Shown here one piece after another: positions 8,900-16,820 of a DNA stretch of 64,000 bases. Both the position numbers and the translations under genes were made by a program. Below the pieces are notes generated by a model. That model was not told the DNA's origin. It was given only the letters and a program-made list of their open reading frames with translations, and searched no databases. This DNA comes from Anabaena sp. WA102 (GTDB taxonomy: Bacteria; Cyanobacteriota; Cyanobacteriia; Cyanobacteriales; Nostocaceae), in assembly GCF_001277295.1 (NCBI RefSeq), contig NZ_CP011456.1, positions 1,488,001-1,552,000 of the forward strand, given 5' to 3'. Each line of letters opens with the position of its first letter. The first letter of the stretch is position 1.

Positions 8900-10060
8900 T
8901 TAGGGAAAATTTTGGCAAATTTTTGCTGGGGGATACCAGATGGATTCAATTTTGTGTATGGTGTCTTTGGCTTCATTGGGGGTATCTTGCTCTAGAAGAA
9001 CGGTGATATGTCCTAGTTTACGTCCTGGACGAGCTTCTGTTTTGCCGTACCAGTGGACAGTAGCTTTGGGAATAGCGGCAAGTTGTTGACGTTGTTTCTG
9101 ATAGTCGCTATGGCTGCTTTCATATCCTAGCAGATTAACCATCACAGCACTAGCACAACGTAATCTAGTATTGGTTAATGGTAAACCACACACCGCTCTC
9201 AGATGTAGTTCAAATTGGGAAGTTTCACAAGCATCCAGGGAAAAATGTCCAGAGTTATGGGTGCGTGGTGCTATTTCATTAATTAGAATTTTACCCGCGG
9301 CGGTGAGAAATAGTTCAATGCCACAGACTCCTACATATTGAAGGCTAGTTAATAGTTTATGGGCGATCGCTTCAATTTCTAAATTTTGCTCTTGGGTGAT
9401 TTTAGCTGGGGCAATTACCCACCGACAAACCTGTTCTTCTTGGCGAGTTTCTACCGCTGGATAGATGATAATTTCCCCATTTACAGAACGGGCTGCAATT
9501 ATCGCCAGTTCTTTGGTAAAAGGTACAAATTCTTCGACTAAAAACTGGGTACGACTTTGATTAACTATTTTTGATAAGGTCGGAAAATCGGGAATGATAA
9601 AAGTTCCTTGACCATCATATCCATGTCTTCGCGCTTTGAGAACCACCGGAAATCCCAAGTTTTCAATCTGAGATTCTACCGCTTTTTCCCCTGATAATGC
9701 TAAAAACTGAGGAACTGGCAAACCTAAATCCCGTAAATAGCACCGTTGTTCATATTTATCTAACAGAGGTGCTAAAGCTGCTAAGGTCGGACGAAAACAG
9801 ACACCCTGTTTTTCTAGTAGTGATAAAGCAGCAAGATCCACAAACTCGTTTTCAAAGGTAACGATATCACACTTTGTTGCTAAAATTTCTGTGGCTGCGG
9901 CATCATCAACTGCGGCAAAAACACTATCTTGGGCAATAGATACGGCTGGATCATTTGCACTAGGAGTTTGGACTATTAATTCTACTCCCAGCTTGTTTGC
10001 CGCGCCTTTCATCATCCAAGCCAGTTGTCCACCACCGATTATACCAAGTTTTATTGACAT
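8900..10060 (-). CDS. purK: N5-carboxyaminoimidazole ribonucleotide synthase PurK
   Basis: PurK converts AIR, bicarbonate and ATP to N5-CAIR in purine synthesis. The 386-residue ATP-grasp enzyme begins with a nucleotide-binding loop (LGIIGGGQLAWMM), then KYEQRCYLRDLGLPVPQF, the glycine-rich ATP-grasp loop ARRHGYDGQGTF near 155-166, EEFVPFTKELAII, and the metal/substrate site INEIAPRTHNSGHFS near 275-290. Its first codons overlap the last ten bases of the pentapeptide-repeat gene upstream, so the two are likely cotranscribed. The length is normal for the family. The probable 6S RNA lies just downstream. Confidence 0.97.
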   Translation of the reverse strand: MSIKLGIIGGGQLAWMMKGAANKLGVELIVQTPSANDPAVSIAQDSVFAAVDDAAATEILATKCDIVTFENEFVDLAALSLLEKQGVCFRPTLAALAPLLDKYEQRCYLRDLGLPVPQFLALSGEKAVESQIENLGFPVVLKARRHGYDGQGTFIIPDFPTLSKIVNQSRTQFLVEEFVPFTKELAIIAARSVNGEIIIYPAVETRQEEQVCRWVIAPAKITQEQNLEIEAIAHKLLTSLQYVGVCGIELFLTAAGKILINEIAPRTHNSGHFSLDACETSQFELHLRAVCGLPLTNTRLRCASAVMVNLLGYESSHSDYQKQRQQLAAIPKATVHWYGKTEARPGRKLGHITVLLEQDTPNEAKDTIHKIESIWYPPAKICQNFP

Positions 10061-10539
10061 CCTAACGACTCACGAGTTTCTACACCAGTTTGAGAATTTA
10101 CACCGCTGGCTTTTTGACATAGCTCCTTAATTTGCGCTTTATCTAGAATTGCGTCTGTAAAATCTGCACCTGTGATATTAACATCTGTAAAGACAGTGCG
10201 GAGTAAAAGAGCTTCGATTAAAACGGCATTACTTAAATCAGCACCTATTAATTTTACCTCATTCATCATCGCATTGGTTAAATCTGCTCCATGCAAATTT
10301 GCCTTTGTCATGACTGAAGCACTGAAAACTGTTCCTCGCAAATCCGCACCTGTAAAGTTAGCCATTTCCAAGTTAGCGTTAGAAAATTCCGCAGCTTGTA
10401 AACTTTGTCCTGAAAAGTCTTGTCTTGACAACTCTGCATTACTATATGATAAAGGATGTGTCCAATCTGCTAATGCTGTTTGTGGGATGAACCAAAGCAT
10501 AATTCCCAAAATCCATCCTAAGCCTTTTTGCCAAAACAT
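10051..10539 (-). CDS. Pentapeptide-repeat protein, exported or membrane-anchored
   Basis: This is a 162-residue protein. Residues 1-24 form a hydrophobic signal (LGWILGIMLWFIPQTALA) with a plausible cleavage after ALA. From about 35 to 140 there are consecutive A(N/D)L/F-x-x repeats (AEFSNANLEMANFTGADLRGT and so on) that build a right-handed quadrilateral helix. The tail carries one Cys pair (LCQ..LGC). Proteins of this type are very common in cyanobacteria and mostly of unknown function. The signal suggests lumenal or periplasmic placement. The stop codon overlaps the start of purK. Confidence 0.9.
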   Translation of the reverse strand: MFWQKGLGWILGIMLWFIPQTALADWTHPLSYSNAELSRQDFSGQSLQAAEFSNANLEMANFTGADLRGTVFSASVMTKANLHGADLTNAMMNEVKLIGADLSNAVLIEALLLRTVFTDVNITGADFTDAILDKAQIKELCQKASGVNSQTGVETRESLGCQ

Positions 10540-10972
10540 AGTTGATGAGTCCCAATTAGTGATTAATAGTTAACAGTTGATAATTCGGGCGTTGCATGAA
10601 GGTTAATGGCAATTACTCCTTTTTCCAATTACTGTTTACAATAATTCATTAAATTTGATGACAAGTAAAGTTTTTTATCTTTTAAAGTCTAGTAGTGAAA
10701 AAAACTGATAATGTATGGATCGTAGAGGTAGCCGTGGGGGCGGGGTTTTTGATGCCTAAAAATATTTGATAACCATTTAAATGTTGACATGAAATTGAAT
10801 ATCATCAGCAACGGTTATAGCGAGTATGTACTTAAATAAGGTAAAAAGTTTATGGGAAAAATTATCCAGTAGAAATCTTTTACTTATTGACTGCTGCTAT
10901 ATCTGACTAAGAATCTTGAACTTATTAAAATTGACGAACAGCATACATCAATAATACAAAATTGGTATTTAT
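10540..10972. other. Intergenic, no gene seen
   Basis: This AT-rich spacer lies between two divergently oriented genes. I see no ORF above 15 codons with a credible start, no tRNA shape and no strong terminator. It should hold the promoters for the pentapeptide gene (minus) and the 107-aa gene (plus). Confidence 0.5.
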
Positions 10973-11296
10973 ATGATAAATCATTACTCTATTCAATGGA
11001 TTGAAGCGTGGTGCTTAGAAAATGGCTGGACAGATTTATTTGTCGAGAGACGTGGTAATTATTGGGCGTTTCCTCCGGGGGGAGTGATGCCAGAACCAAT
11101 TCCCATGAATGTGTTAAGAGTAATTAAAGAAGAAAACGGCTTAACCAATCAGGAAATTTACTGGGCTTTTGCTGCCATATCCACCACTATTTTAGCAGTG
11201 ATTTATACTTTTTTGTGGAAATGTCCGATTCCTTTAGTGTTATCTTTTGCGTTTAATGCTGTCACAGTGGCACAATTTGAACCAGAGGATATTTAG
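10973..11296 (+). CDS. Conserved hypothetical membrane protein (107 aa)
   Basis: This 107-residue protein starts MINHYSIQWIEAWCLENGWTD. The N-terminal 60 residues are soluble and rich in Trp and charged residues, with a Pro-Gly turn (FPPGGVMPEPIP). Residues 65-95 form one or two membrane helices (YWAFAAISTTILAVIYTFLW and LVLSFAFNAV). The tail is acidic (FEPEDI). I recognise the type as a small protein conserved among cyanobacteria without assigned function. It stands alone and no neighbour suggests a pathway. Confidence 0.75.
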   Translation: MINHYSIQWIEAWCLENGWTDLFVERRGNYWAFPPGGVMPEPIPMNVLRVIKEENGLTNQEIYWAFAAISTTILAVIYTFLWKCPIPLVLSFAFNAVTVAQFEPEDI

Positions 11297-11516
11297 AGTT
11301 TTGCAGATGAAAATTAAAAATTAAGATATTAAGATTAATCCATTGACCTAAAACTCAAACCTCAGTGCGTCTTTGCGCCTTTGCGCCTTTGCGTGAGACT
11401 AAAATTCATACTCTTAATCAGCAACGCCCCTTTTTTGAAAAATTTCTGACTGCTGACTTATTTTGTAAGTTATATGATTAAAATATCATTAAAAATGAAA
11501 ATGAAATTCGCTGAAT

Positions 11517-11975
11517 ATGGATAACTTTTCCTTGTATAATCAAGACTTCTATGCTTGGACACAACAACAAGCAAAAGCTTTAGAACAAAAGCTAGTTGTA
11601 GAATTAGACTGGCAACATTTGCAAGAGGAAATTCAATCTTTGGGAAGACATGAATATCGAGAATTGATAAGTCGTTTGGGTGTGTTAATTGGTCATTTAT
11701 TGAAATGGGAATATCAACCTGAACAACGTTCTCGCAGTTGGTTTCTCACAATTAGAGAACAACGTCGTGCTATTCAAAGACATCTCAGACAAAACCCTAG
11801 TTTAAAATCTCGGATAACAGAAGCTATGTTAGATGCTTTTGAAACAGGAGTTGATTTAGCCTTACGAGAAACTAATTTACCATTAAGAACTTTTCCTGAA
11901 GATTGCCCCTATTTATTTGATGATATAATTGCTGATAATTTTCTGTGCGATACTCTTCAAGATTGGGAAGGATAA
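11517..11975 (+). CDS. DUF29 family protein
   Basis: This 152-residue member of DUF29 has the family hallmarks in order: YNQDFYAWTQQQAKAL, then LDWQHLQEEIQSLGRHEYREL, LLKWEYQPEQRSRSWFLTI.EQR, and the C-terminal LPLRTFPEDCPYLFDDIIADNFLCD. These all-helical proteins are abundant in cyanobacterial genomes and have no established function. Some are located near toxin-like or mobile loci. A second, sequence-divergent member lies at 57071. The start ATG has no strong ribosome-binding site. Confidence 0.9.
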   Translation: MDNFSLYNQDFYAWTQQQAKALEQKLVVELDWQHLQEEIQSLGRHEYRELISRLGVLIGHLLKWEYQPEQRSRSWFLTIREQRRAIQRHLRQNPSLKSRITEAMLDAFETGVDLALRETNLPLRTFPEDCPYLFDDIIADNFLCDTLQDWEG

Positions 11976-12109
11976 TTTTTCTATAAGTCAATGAAGAAAG
12001 AATTAACCGCAGATGGAAGAGGATAAACACAGATGAACGCAGATAATTTTGTACTTCATTAGACGAAGAAGCCTCATATTAAAGTCCTTCACGCAATCCC
12101 ATGGCTATT

Positions 12110-14680
12110 TTACTGTGTTTTTCGATTTGTCCCATCACCTGTTTTGGCCCGTTGAATTACCACTGTCGGTAAACCTGCTAATCTTCCGGCTTCTATTCCG
12201 TAGGACTTATCAGCGCCACCGGGTTGAACTTGATGTAAAAAGATGATTTGGTCTGGTAATTCTTTAACTGTAACTTGATAATTTGCGACATTGGAAACAA
12301 TTGTAGCTAATTCATTTAACTCATGATAGTGGGTAGCAAAAATCGTCCGCGATTTAATCTCAACTGCTAAATATTCTGCTACAGCCCAAGCAATTGATAA
12401 ACCATCAAAAGTTGCTGTTCCGCGACCAATTTCATCTAACAAAACCAAAGATTTTGCCGTTGCATGATTGAGGATATTGGCAGTTTCATTCATTTCCACC
12501 ATAAATGTAGATTGACCAGTAGCCAAGTCATCCACCGCACCAACACGGGTAAAAATGCGATCGCACACTCCCAATTTAGCAGACCGCGCCGGCACAAAAC
12601 TACCCACCTGCGCCATTAACTGAATTAAACCAACTTGACGCAAATAACAACTCTTACCACTCGCATTTGGACCGGTTAAAATCACTAAATCAGGGGAAGA
12701 TAAATTCTTCTTTTCCTCTTCCTTCGCTTCCTTCGCTCCTTCGTGGTTCATTTCCTTCCCCCCTAAGCAAGTCGAATTAGGGACAAAAAAACCAGCAGGT
12801 AAAGACTGTTCTACCACTGGGTGACGACCATCAATTACGTCAATTTCCCGACCCGTAACCATCTCAGGACGACAGTAACCTTGATGGACAGCTAATTCCG
12901 CCAAACCACATAATACATCCGACGCGGCTACTGCACGGGCAATATTCCGAATGATTTCATCTTGAGAACCCACTTCATTGCGTAATGCTTCAAAAATCTG
13001 ATATTCCAACTGATTTAAATCATCTCGCGCTGTGAGGATGCGTGCTTCTCGTTCTTTTAAATCAGGAGTGATGTAACGTTCCTCATTTGTTAAAGTTTGT
13101 CTACGAATGTAATTATCGGGAACTTGGTCGGATTTACTGCGGGAAATACTGATATAATAACCAAAAGTTTTATTAAATCCTACCTTCAAAGTGGGGATTC
13201 CTGTTCTGGCTCTTTCATCAACTTCTAAGTTGGCAATCCATTGTTGATCACTTTCCACAGTGGCTTTTCTTTCATCCAACAACGGATTCATCCCCGCCCG
13301 AATTAAACCACCTTCTTTGAGATGAGTCGGTGGTGATTCTACGATGTGAGCGTGTAATTTTTCTGCTAGTTCTTCGAGGATGGGTGGGACTTTTTGCAAA
13401 GCTTTTAAGAACGGGGAACGGGCATCGGCAACTAAGCGAGATAATTCGGGTAAACGGGAGAAAGAATCAGCTAAGGCGACTAAATCCCTGGCATTTGCTC
13501 TACCAGAGGCGGCTCTGACTGTTAACCGCTCTAAATCATAAATTTGTCTTAATAACTGCCGCAGGTCTTGACGTAAGGGCGTATTTTCTACTAATTCTTG
13601 GATGGTATCTTGGCGGGATTTAATCCCTTTAATCTCCAGTAGCGGTTGTAACAACCATCTTCTTAAAGCTCGGCTACCCATTGCGGTGCTAGTTCTATCT
13701 AAAGCCCATAATAGAGAACCGTGAAATGTACCATCGCGGACGGTTTGGGTAATTTCTAGGTTACGACGGGTTTGATGATCGACGATTAAATAATCAGTTA
13801 AGGTATAGGTGCGTAATAATTGCAGGGAGACAGGATGGGCTTTTTGTGTGTCTTCGATGTATTCTAAAAGACCACCAGCAGCGCGAACTGCGAGGGGTAA
13901 ATGTTCACAACCTAAACCTTCGAGCGATCGCACTTTGAATTTCTGCAATAATTTACTTCTAGCTTCTGCTTGGGAAAAGGGGACTTGCGATCGCAAACTA
14001 TAGCAAAATGATGGTGGTAAACATTGGGGAAGAGATGGGGAGGTTTCCCCAGGACGCAGTAAACTACCTAAATCGGGGGCGTTGGTGGGAAACAGGACTT
14101 CTGAAGGTTGCAACCGCATTAACTCTTGAGTCAGGTGTTCTAAATCACTACCTTGAGATGTGAGAAATTCTCCTGTTGATATATCTGCGTAGGCTAAACC
14201 CCAATGATTGACAGCAATTACCACAGCCGCTATGTAGTTATTCCGACTGGCTTTGAGCATCCCCTCTTCTAATAATGTCCCTGGAGTGAGGATGCGCGTT
14301 ACTTCTCGCTTGACCAAACCAATGGCATCAGCGGAGTCTTCTACTTGGTCGCAAATTACCACTGCATAACCTTTTTCCACCAGTTGAGTTGTGTAGCGTT
14401 CCCAAGCGTGATGAGGTACACCTGTCATGGCAACGCGACCGACTTCACCACCATGTTTACTGGTTAAAACTAATTCTAATTCCCTGGAGACAGTTACAGC
14501 GTCTTGAAAAAAAGTTTCAAAAAAATCACCAACTCTGTACAGTAGCAACGCATGAGGATATTTATCTTTCACTTCTACATAATGCTGATACATCTTACTC
14601 AGCTTACTGCGATCTTCTACCAGATTTGTATCAGTAAGTGATGCGTTGGGTTGATTGGATTCTGGTGTGGAAGTCGTCAT
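12110..14680 (-). CDS. mutS: DNA mismatch repair protein MutS with a frameshifted C-terminus
   Basis: MutS recognises mispairs and starts repair. The 856-residue frame shows the mismatch-binding domain (QHYVEVKDKYPHALLLYRVGDFFETF), lever and clamp, and the ATPase with Walker A TGPNASGKS near 668, the D-loop/Walker B VLLDEIGRGT and the ATHYHEL switch. Two oddities exist. A Lys/Glu-rich insert (MNHEGAKEAKEEEKKN, near 640-656), encoded by repeat-like DNA, lies just before Walker A. At 12142-12145 a run of four T (AAAA in the gene) shifts the frame, so the product ends RAKTGDGTNRKTQ. The other frame reads VMGQIEKHSKIAMGLREGL and stops at 12079-12081. ATPase motifs are intact. Confidence 0.95.
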   Translation of the reverse strand: MTTSTPESNQPNASLTDTNLVEDRSKLSKMYQHYVEVKDKYPHALLLYRVGDFFETFFQDAVTVSRELELVLTSKHGGEVGRVAMTGVPHHAWERYTTQLVEKGYAVVICDQVEDSADAIGLVKREVTRILTPGTLLEEGMLKASRNNYIAAVVIAVNHWGLAYADISTGEFLTSQGSDLEHLTQELMRLQPSEVLFPTNAPDLGSLLRPGETSPSLPQCLPPSFCYSLRSQVPFSQAEARSKLLQKFKVRSLEGLGCEHLPLAVRAAGGLLEYIEDTQKAHPVSLQLLRTYTLTDYLIVDHQTRRNLEITQTVRDGTFHGSLLWALDRTSTAMGSRALRRWLLQPLLEIKGIKSRQDTIQELVENTPLRQDLRQLLRQIYDLERLTVRAASGRANARDLVALADSFSRLPELSRLVADARSPFLKALQKVPPILEELAEKLHAHIVESPPTHLKEGGLIRAGMNPLLDERKATVESDQQWIANLEVDERARTGIPTLKVGFNKTFGYYISISRSKSDQVPDNYIRRQTLTNEERYITPDLKEREARILTARDDLNQLEYQIFEALRNEVGSQDEIIRNIARAVAASDVLCGLAELAVHQGYCRPEMVTGREIDVIDGRHPVVEQSLPAGFFVPNSTCLGGKEMNHEGAKEAKEEEKKNLSSPDLVILTGPNASGKSCYLRQVGLIQLMAQVGSFVPARSAKLGVCDRIFTRVGAVDDLATGQSTFMVEMNETANILNHATAKSLVLLDEIGRGTATFDGLSIAWAVAEYLAVEIKSRTIFATHYHELNELATIVSNVANYQVTVKELPDQIIFLHQVQPGGADKSYGIEAGRLAGLPTVVIQRAKTGDGTNRKTQ

Positions 14681-14830
14681 GGTAGATGCTGAGAATTTAT
14701 TGGCAACAGATTTTTGGCACTCTATTCGATCATAGCTTGATGTGGGGGATAGGGTGCGATCGCTTAAGGTTTATTTATTTTTAGTTAGGGTTACTGTTGA
14801 TCCAGCCATTTTTGCCGTTATTGTGGTAAA

Positions 14831-14915
14831 AATGCGATCGCATACAATAATCGAGTTATGGAAATGCGATCGCACACAATAATAGAATTATGGAAATGCG
14901 ATCACAGATATTTAA
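14831..14915. repeat. 32-bp tandem repeat carrying HIP1 octamers
   Basis: Two complete 32-bp units (AATGCGATCGCAYACAATAA + TMGARTTATGGA) at 14831-14862 and 14863-14894 are followed by a decayed third unit from 14895. Each unit contains the HIP1 core GCGATCGC, or GCGATCAC in the last. It lies downstream of the broken secreted-protein gene and upstream of mutS. Confidence 0.85.
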
Positions 14916-14927
14916 GCTAGTTTTTTT

Positions 14928-15266
14928 CTAATTATCATCAGTATTCGAGCATTCTATGAAGCTAAAACCATCATAATGATCACTGTTAACTCCTATTTTA
15001 CAAAAATTATCACGTATTGGTCTTGTGACTTTTCTACTAGTCTTGTCATAATCTGTAGCTAGTTTAAAGCCTTTAGATCAACAAAAAGCTTTAGCTGCTG
15101 GTTCACCACAATTAGCATCCCAAGTCAAACACCAGTCTAAATCAACACTGCGAGTACGTGGTCTATTAAAAGTTTTTGTTTCAGCTTGTGCAGGTGCATT
15201 AAAGATAGCAGGTGCAATTGCCATAGTGAAGAGTGGTATGGTCAATGTCAGAAATAATTTACGCAT
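14928..15266 (-). pseudogene. Secreted cysteine-motif protein broken by an in-frame TGA
   Basis: The open part is 62 codons: a clear signal peptide (MRKLFLTLTIPLFTMAIAPA..APAQA) and then a motif with spaced Trp/Cys (LDWCLTWDANCGEPAAKAFC). It stops at a TGA at 15078-15080. The same frame then stays open to a TAG at 14928 and continues the family pattern: SKGFKLATDYD, a Cys at about residue 93 and DGFSFIEC near the end. The usual residue after AFC in such proteins is Arg, so CGA to TGA would explain the stop. This is a single-base nonsense change, a readthrough codon or a sequencing error. The family function is unknown to me. Confidence 0.7.
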
Positions 15267-15694
15267 TGTGAGTCCTCCTAAAAATAATTAAAAATTAAGA
15301 CATCGCATAATGGCATTTAAAGCACTTGTTGAAGATAGAGACAACAGGCGTTTAAATCCTTATCTACTTCTTGTTGGTACTCCAATTTATTCATGTCAAT
15401 ACTCTACAGCTATGTATAAAAATTAAAGGTCGGAAAAGGTCGGATATTTTTGATAAGTAAATTTATGTAAACTTTTTAAATAAAAAAAGACTATACTCTG
15501 CAATGTATGCTGTAATAGGCTGCAATTTTTCTTTCTTAATTGTAGTTTTAAATAAACAAAACTTACTATTTATACATATACTTATAAATTAATCTAATAT
15601 CGTGCTAGAGCATAATACTTACATCAAAAAGAGCTTTGCTTAGTTGGAAACTACATAAACAAGCCTATATACATATAAATTAATAAAAATATTA
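15267..15694. other. Intergenic, no gene seen
   Basis: This very AT-rich spacer shows no credible ORF, tRNA or long inverted repeat. It contains the likely promoter region of the broken secreted-protein gene. Confidence 0.45.
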
Positions 15695-16231
15695 TCATTT
15701 ACTACTGCAATACTTAATTCCATAAACAAAAGTTTTGTGATGGTTATAAACTATGGTTTTTCTGATAATTTCCTTAATCCTGTAAAAATTCATCAACCAT
15801 AGAAGAGAATGGAAATAAAATATTAACTTATCTCCATTAGTTATTCTTGGCATTTGTAATAAACTATTAAAAGTCAAAAAATCTAAATCCTGCATCATTT
15901 TGATCACAATTTCATTAATACTCATCGTATATATTTTTTTTCCCCTAATTATCGCATCCTGATATGATTCATAAAATAACATTTTTCCCAAACCCATACC
16001 CCTATATTCTTCCATCACAAATAATGCAGCTATCTTATGCCAATTTGCATGAAAATCATAATTTAAACAAGCTCCTACCATCTTACCATTTTCATCTTCC
16101 GCAACTATAATATATTCGGCTGACATCCATTCCGTTAATGAATAACCCATAATATTAGGTGTTAGTTTTATTTGTCTAACAAGTAACTCTGCTTCTGCTT
16201 TTGTAACTTTTCTTTTGGAGATTTTGAACAT
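15695..16231 (-). CDS. GNAT family acetyltransferase
   Basis: This 178-residue protein has a GNAT fold: a central strand with YIIVAEDENGKMVGACLNY, then the acetyl-CoA binding motif A as IAALFVMEEYRGMGLGKML near 89-107 (R-G-x-G-x-G loop), followed by the helix FYESYQDAI and the C-terminal MQDLDFLTFNSLL pattern. The last 40 residues are basic and aromatic and not typical. The acyl acceptor is unknown. A ribosome-binding site AAGGAGGTAGTG on the plus strand belongs to other sequence. On the minus strand the start ATG at 16231 is not preceded by a strong site. It stands alone at the edge of the accessory region. Confidence 0.75.
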   Translation of the reverse strand: MFKISKRKVTKAEAELLVRQIKLTPNIMGYSLTEWMSAEYIIVAEDENGKMVGACLNYDFHANWHKIAALFVMEEYRGMGLGKMLFYESYQDAIIRGKKIYTMSINEIVIKMMQDLDFLTFNSLLQMPRITNGDKLIFYFHSLLWLMNFYRIKEIIRKTIVYNHHKTFVYGIKYCSSK

Positions 16232-16271
16232 AAATCAAGGAGGTAGTGAAAAATTGGTATTGCTGAATTGA

Positions 16272-16431
16272 GAGGTTGTTTGAAAACTTTTTCGTGTGGG
16301 ATCTGACACCCGCAGATCCCCCTAAATCCCCCTTGAAAAGGGGGACTTTGAGGAATTTAGCCCCCCTTACAAAGGGGGGTTGGGGGATCTCGATTAATTC
16401 TGATACTTTTCAAATATCCTCTGAGGTATGA
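16272..16431. mobile_element. MITE, GAGG(G/A)TGTTTGAAAA end family (copy A)
   Basis: The 160-bp element has left end GAGGTTGTTTGAAAACTTTT and right end (reverse complement) GAGGATATTTGAAAAGTATC. The middle is a C/G-rich palindrome (AGATCCCCCTAAATCCCCC with its complement). It shares its ends with copy B at 16634 and copy C at 21207. Confidence 0.75.
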
Positions 16432-16633
16432 AAATCAAAAATTCCCTTCCTGAAACTCTTAATCTTTGCGCCTTTGCGTGAGACTAATTCATAGTTTCAT
16501 TCACCAACGCCGAAAAATTTCCTATTAGAACCACAAAATTCTATAGCAGTATCCACATGAGATATATTATAGCCCCCTCCTCGCTTGCGGGGAGGGGGTT
16601 GGGGGGTGGGGTTCTTGTATTTCACTCAACTAA

Positions 16634-16802
16634 GAGGGTGTTTGAAAAGTTATGGTTGATGTATCAAATATTTTTTACCCCTCCCTAACCCTGCCCTTGT
16701 AAAGGGGAGGGAACTGGATTTTTATTGTTTCCCCCCTTTACAAGGGGAAAGGGGGGTAGCAATGTGATGAAAATTACGGAATACCACTTTTAAAACATCC
16801 TC
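16634..16802. mobile_element. MITE, GAGG(G/A)TGTTTGAAAA end family (copy B)
   Basis: The 169-bp element has ends GAGGGTGTTTGAAAAGTTAT and (reverse complement) GAGGATGTTTTAAAAGTGGT. The interior carries the G/C-rich arms CCCCTCCCTAACCC and CCCCCTTTACAAGGGG. The right end is only 19 bp from the stop of the AAA_35-membrane gene. A separate hairpin GCCCCCTCCTC-GCTTGC-GGGGAGGGGG lies just before it at about 16571-16597. Confidence 0.8.
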
Positions 16803-16820
16803 TAAGAACCGCTATATATA

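Noticed and set aside
10709..10755. 14-codon peptide frame (MDRRGSRGGGVFDA) before the 107-aa gene
   Set aside because: It is too short to support without conservation data.
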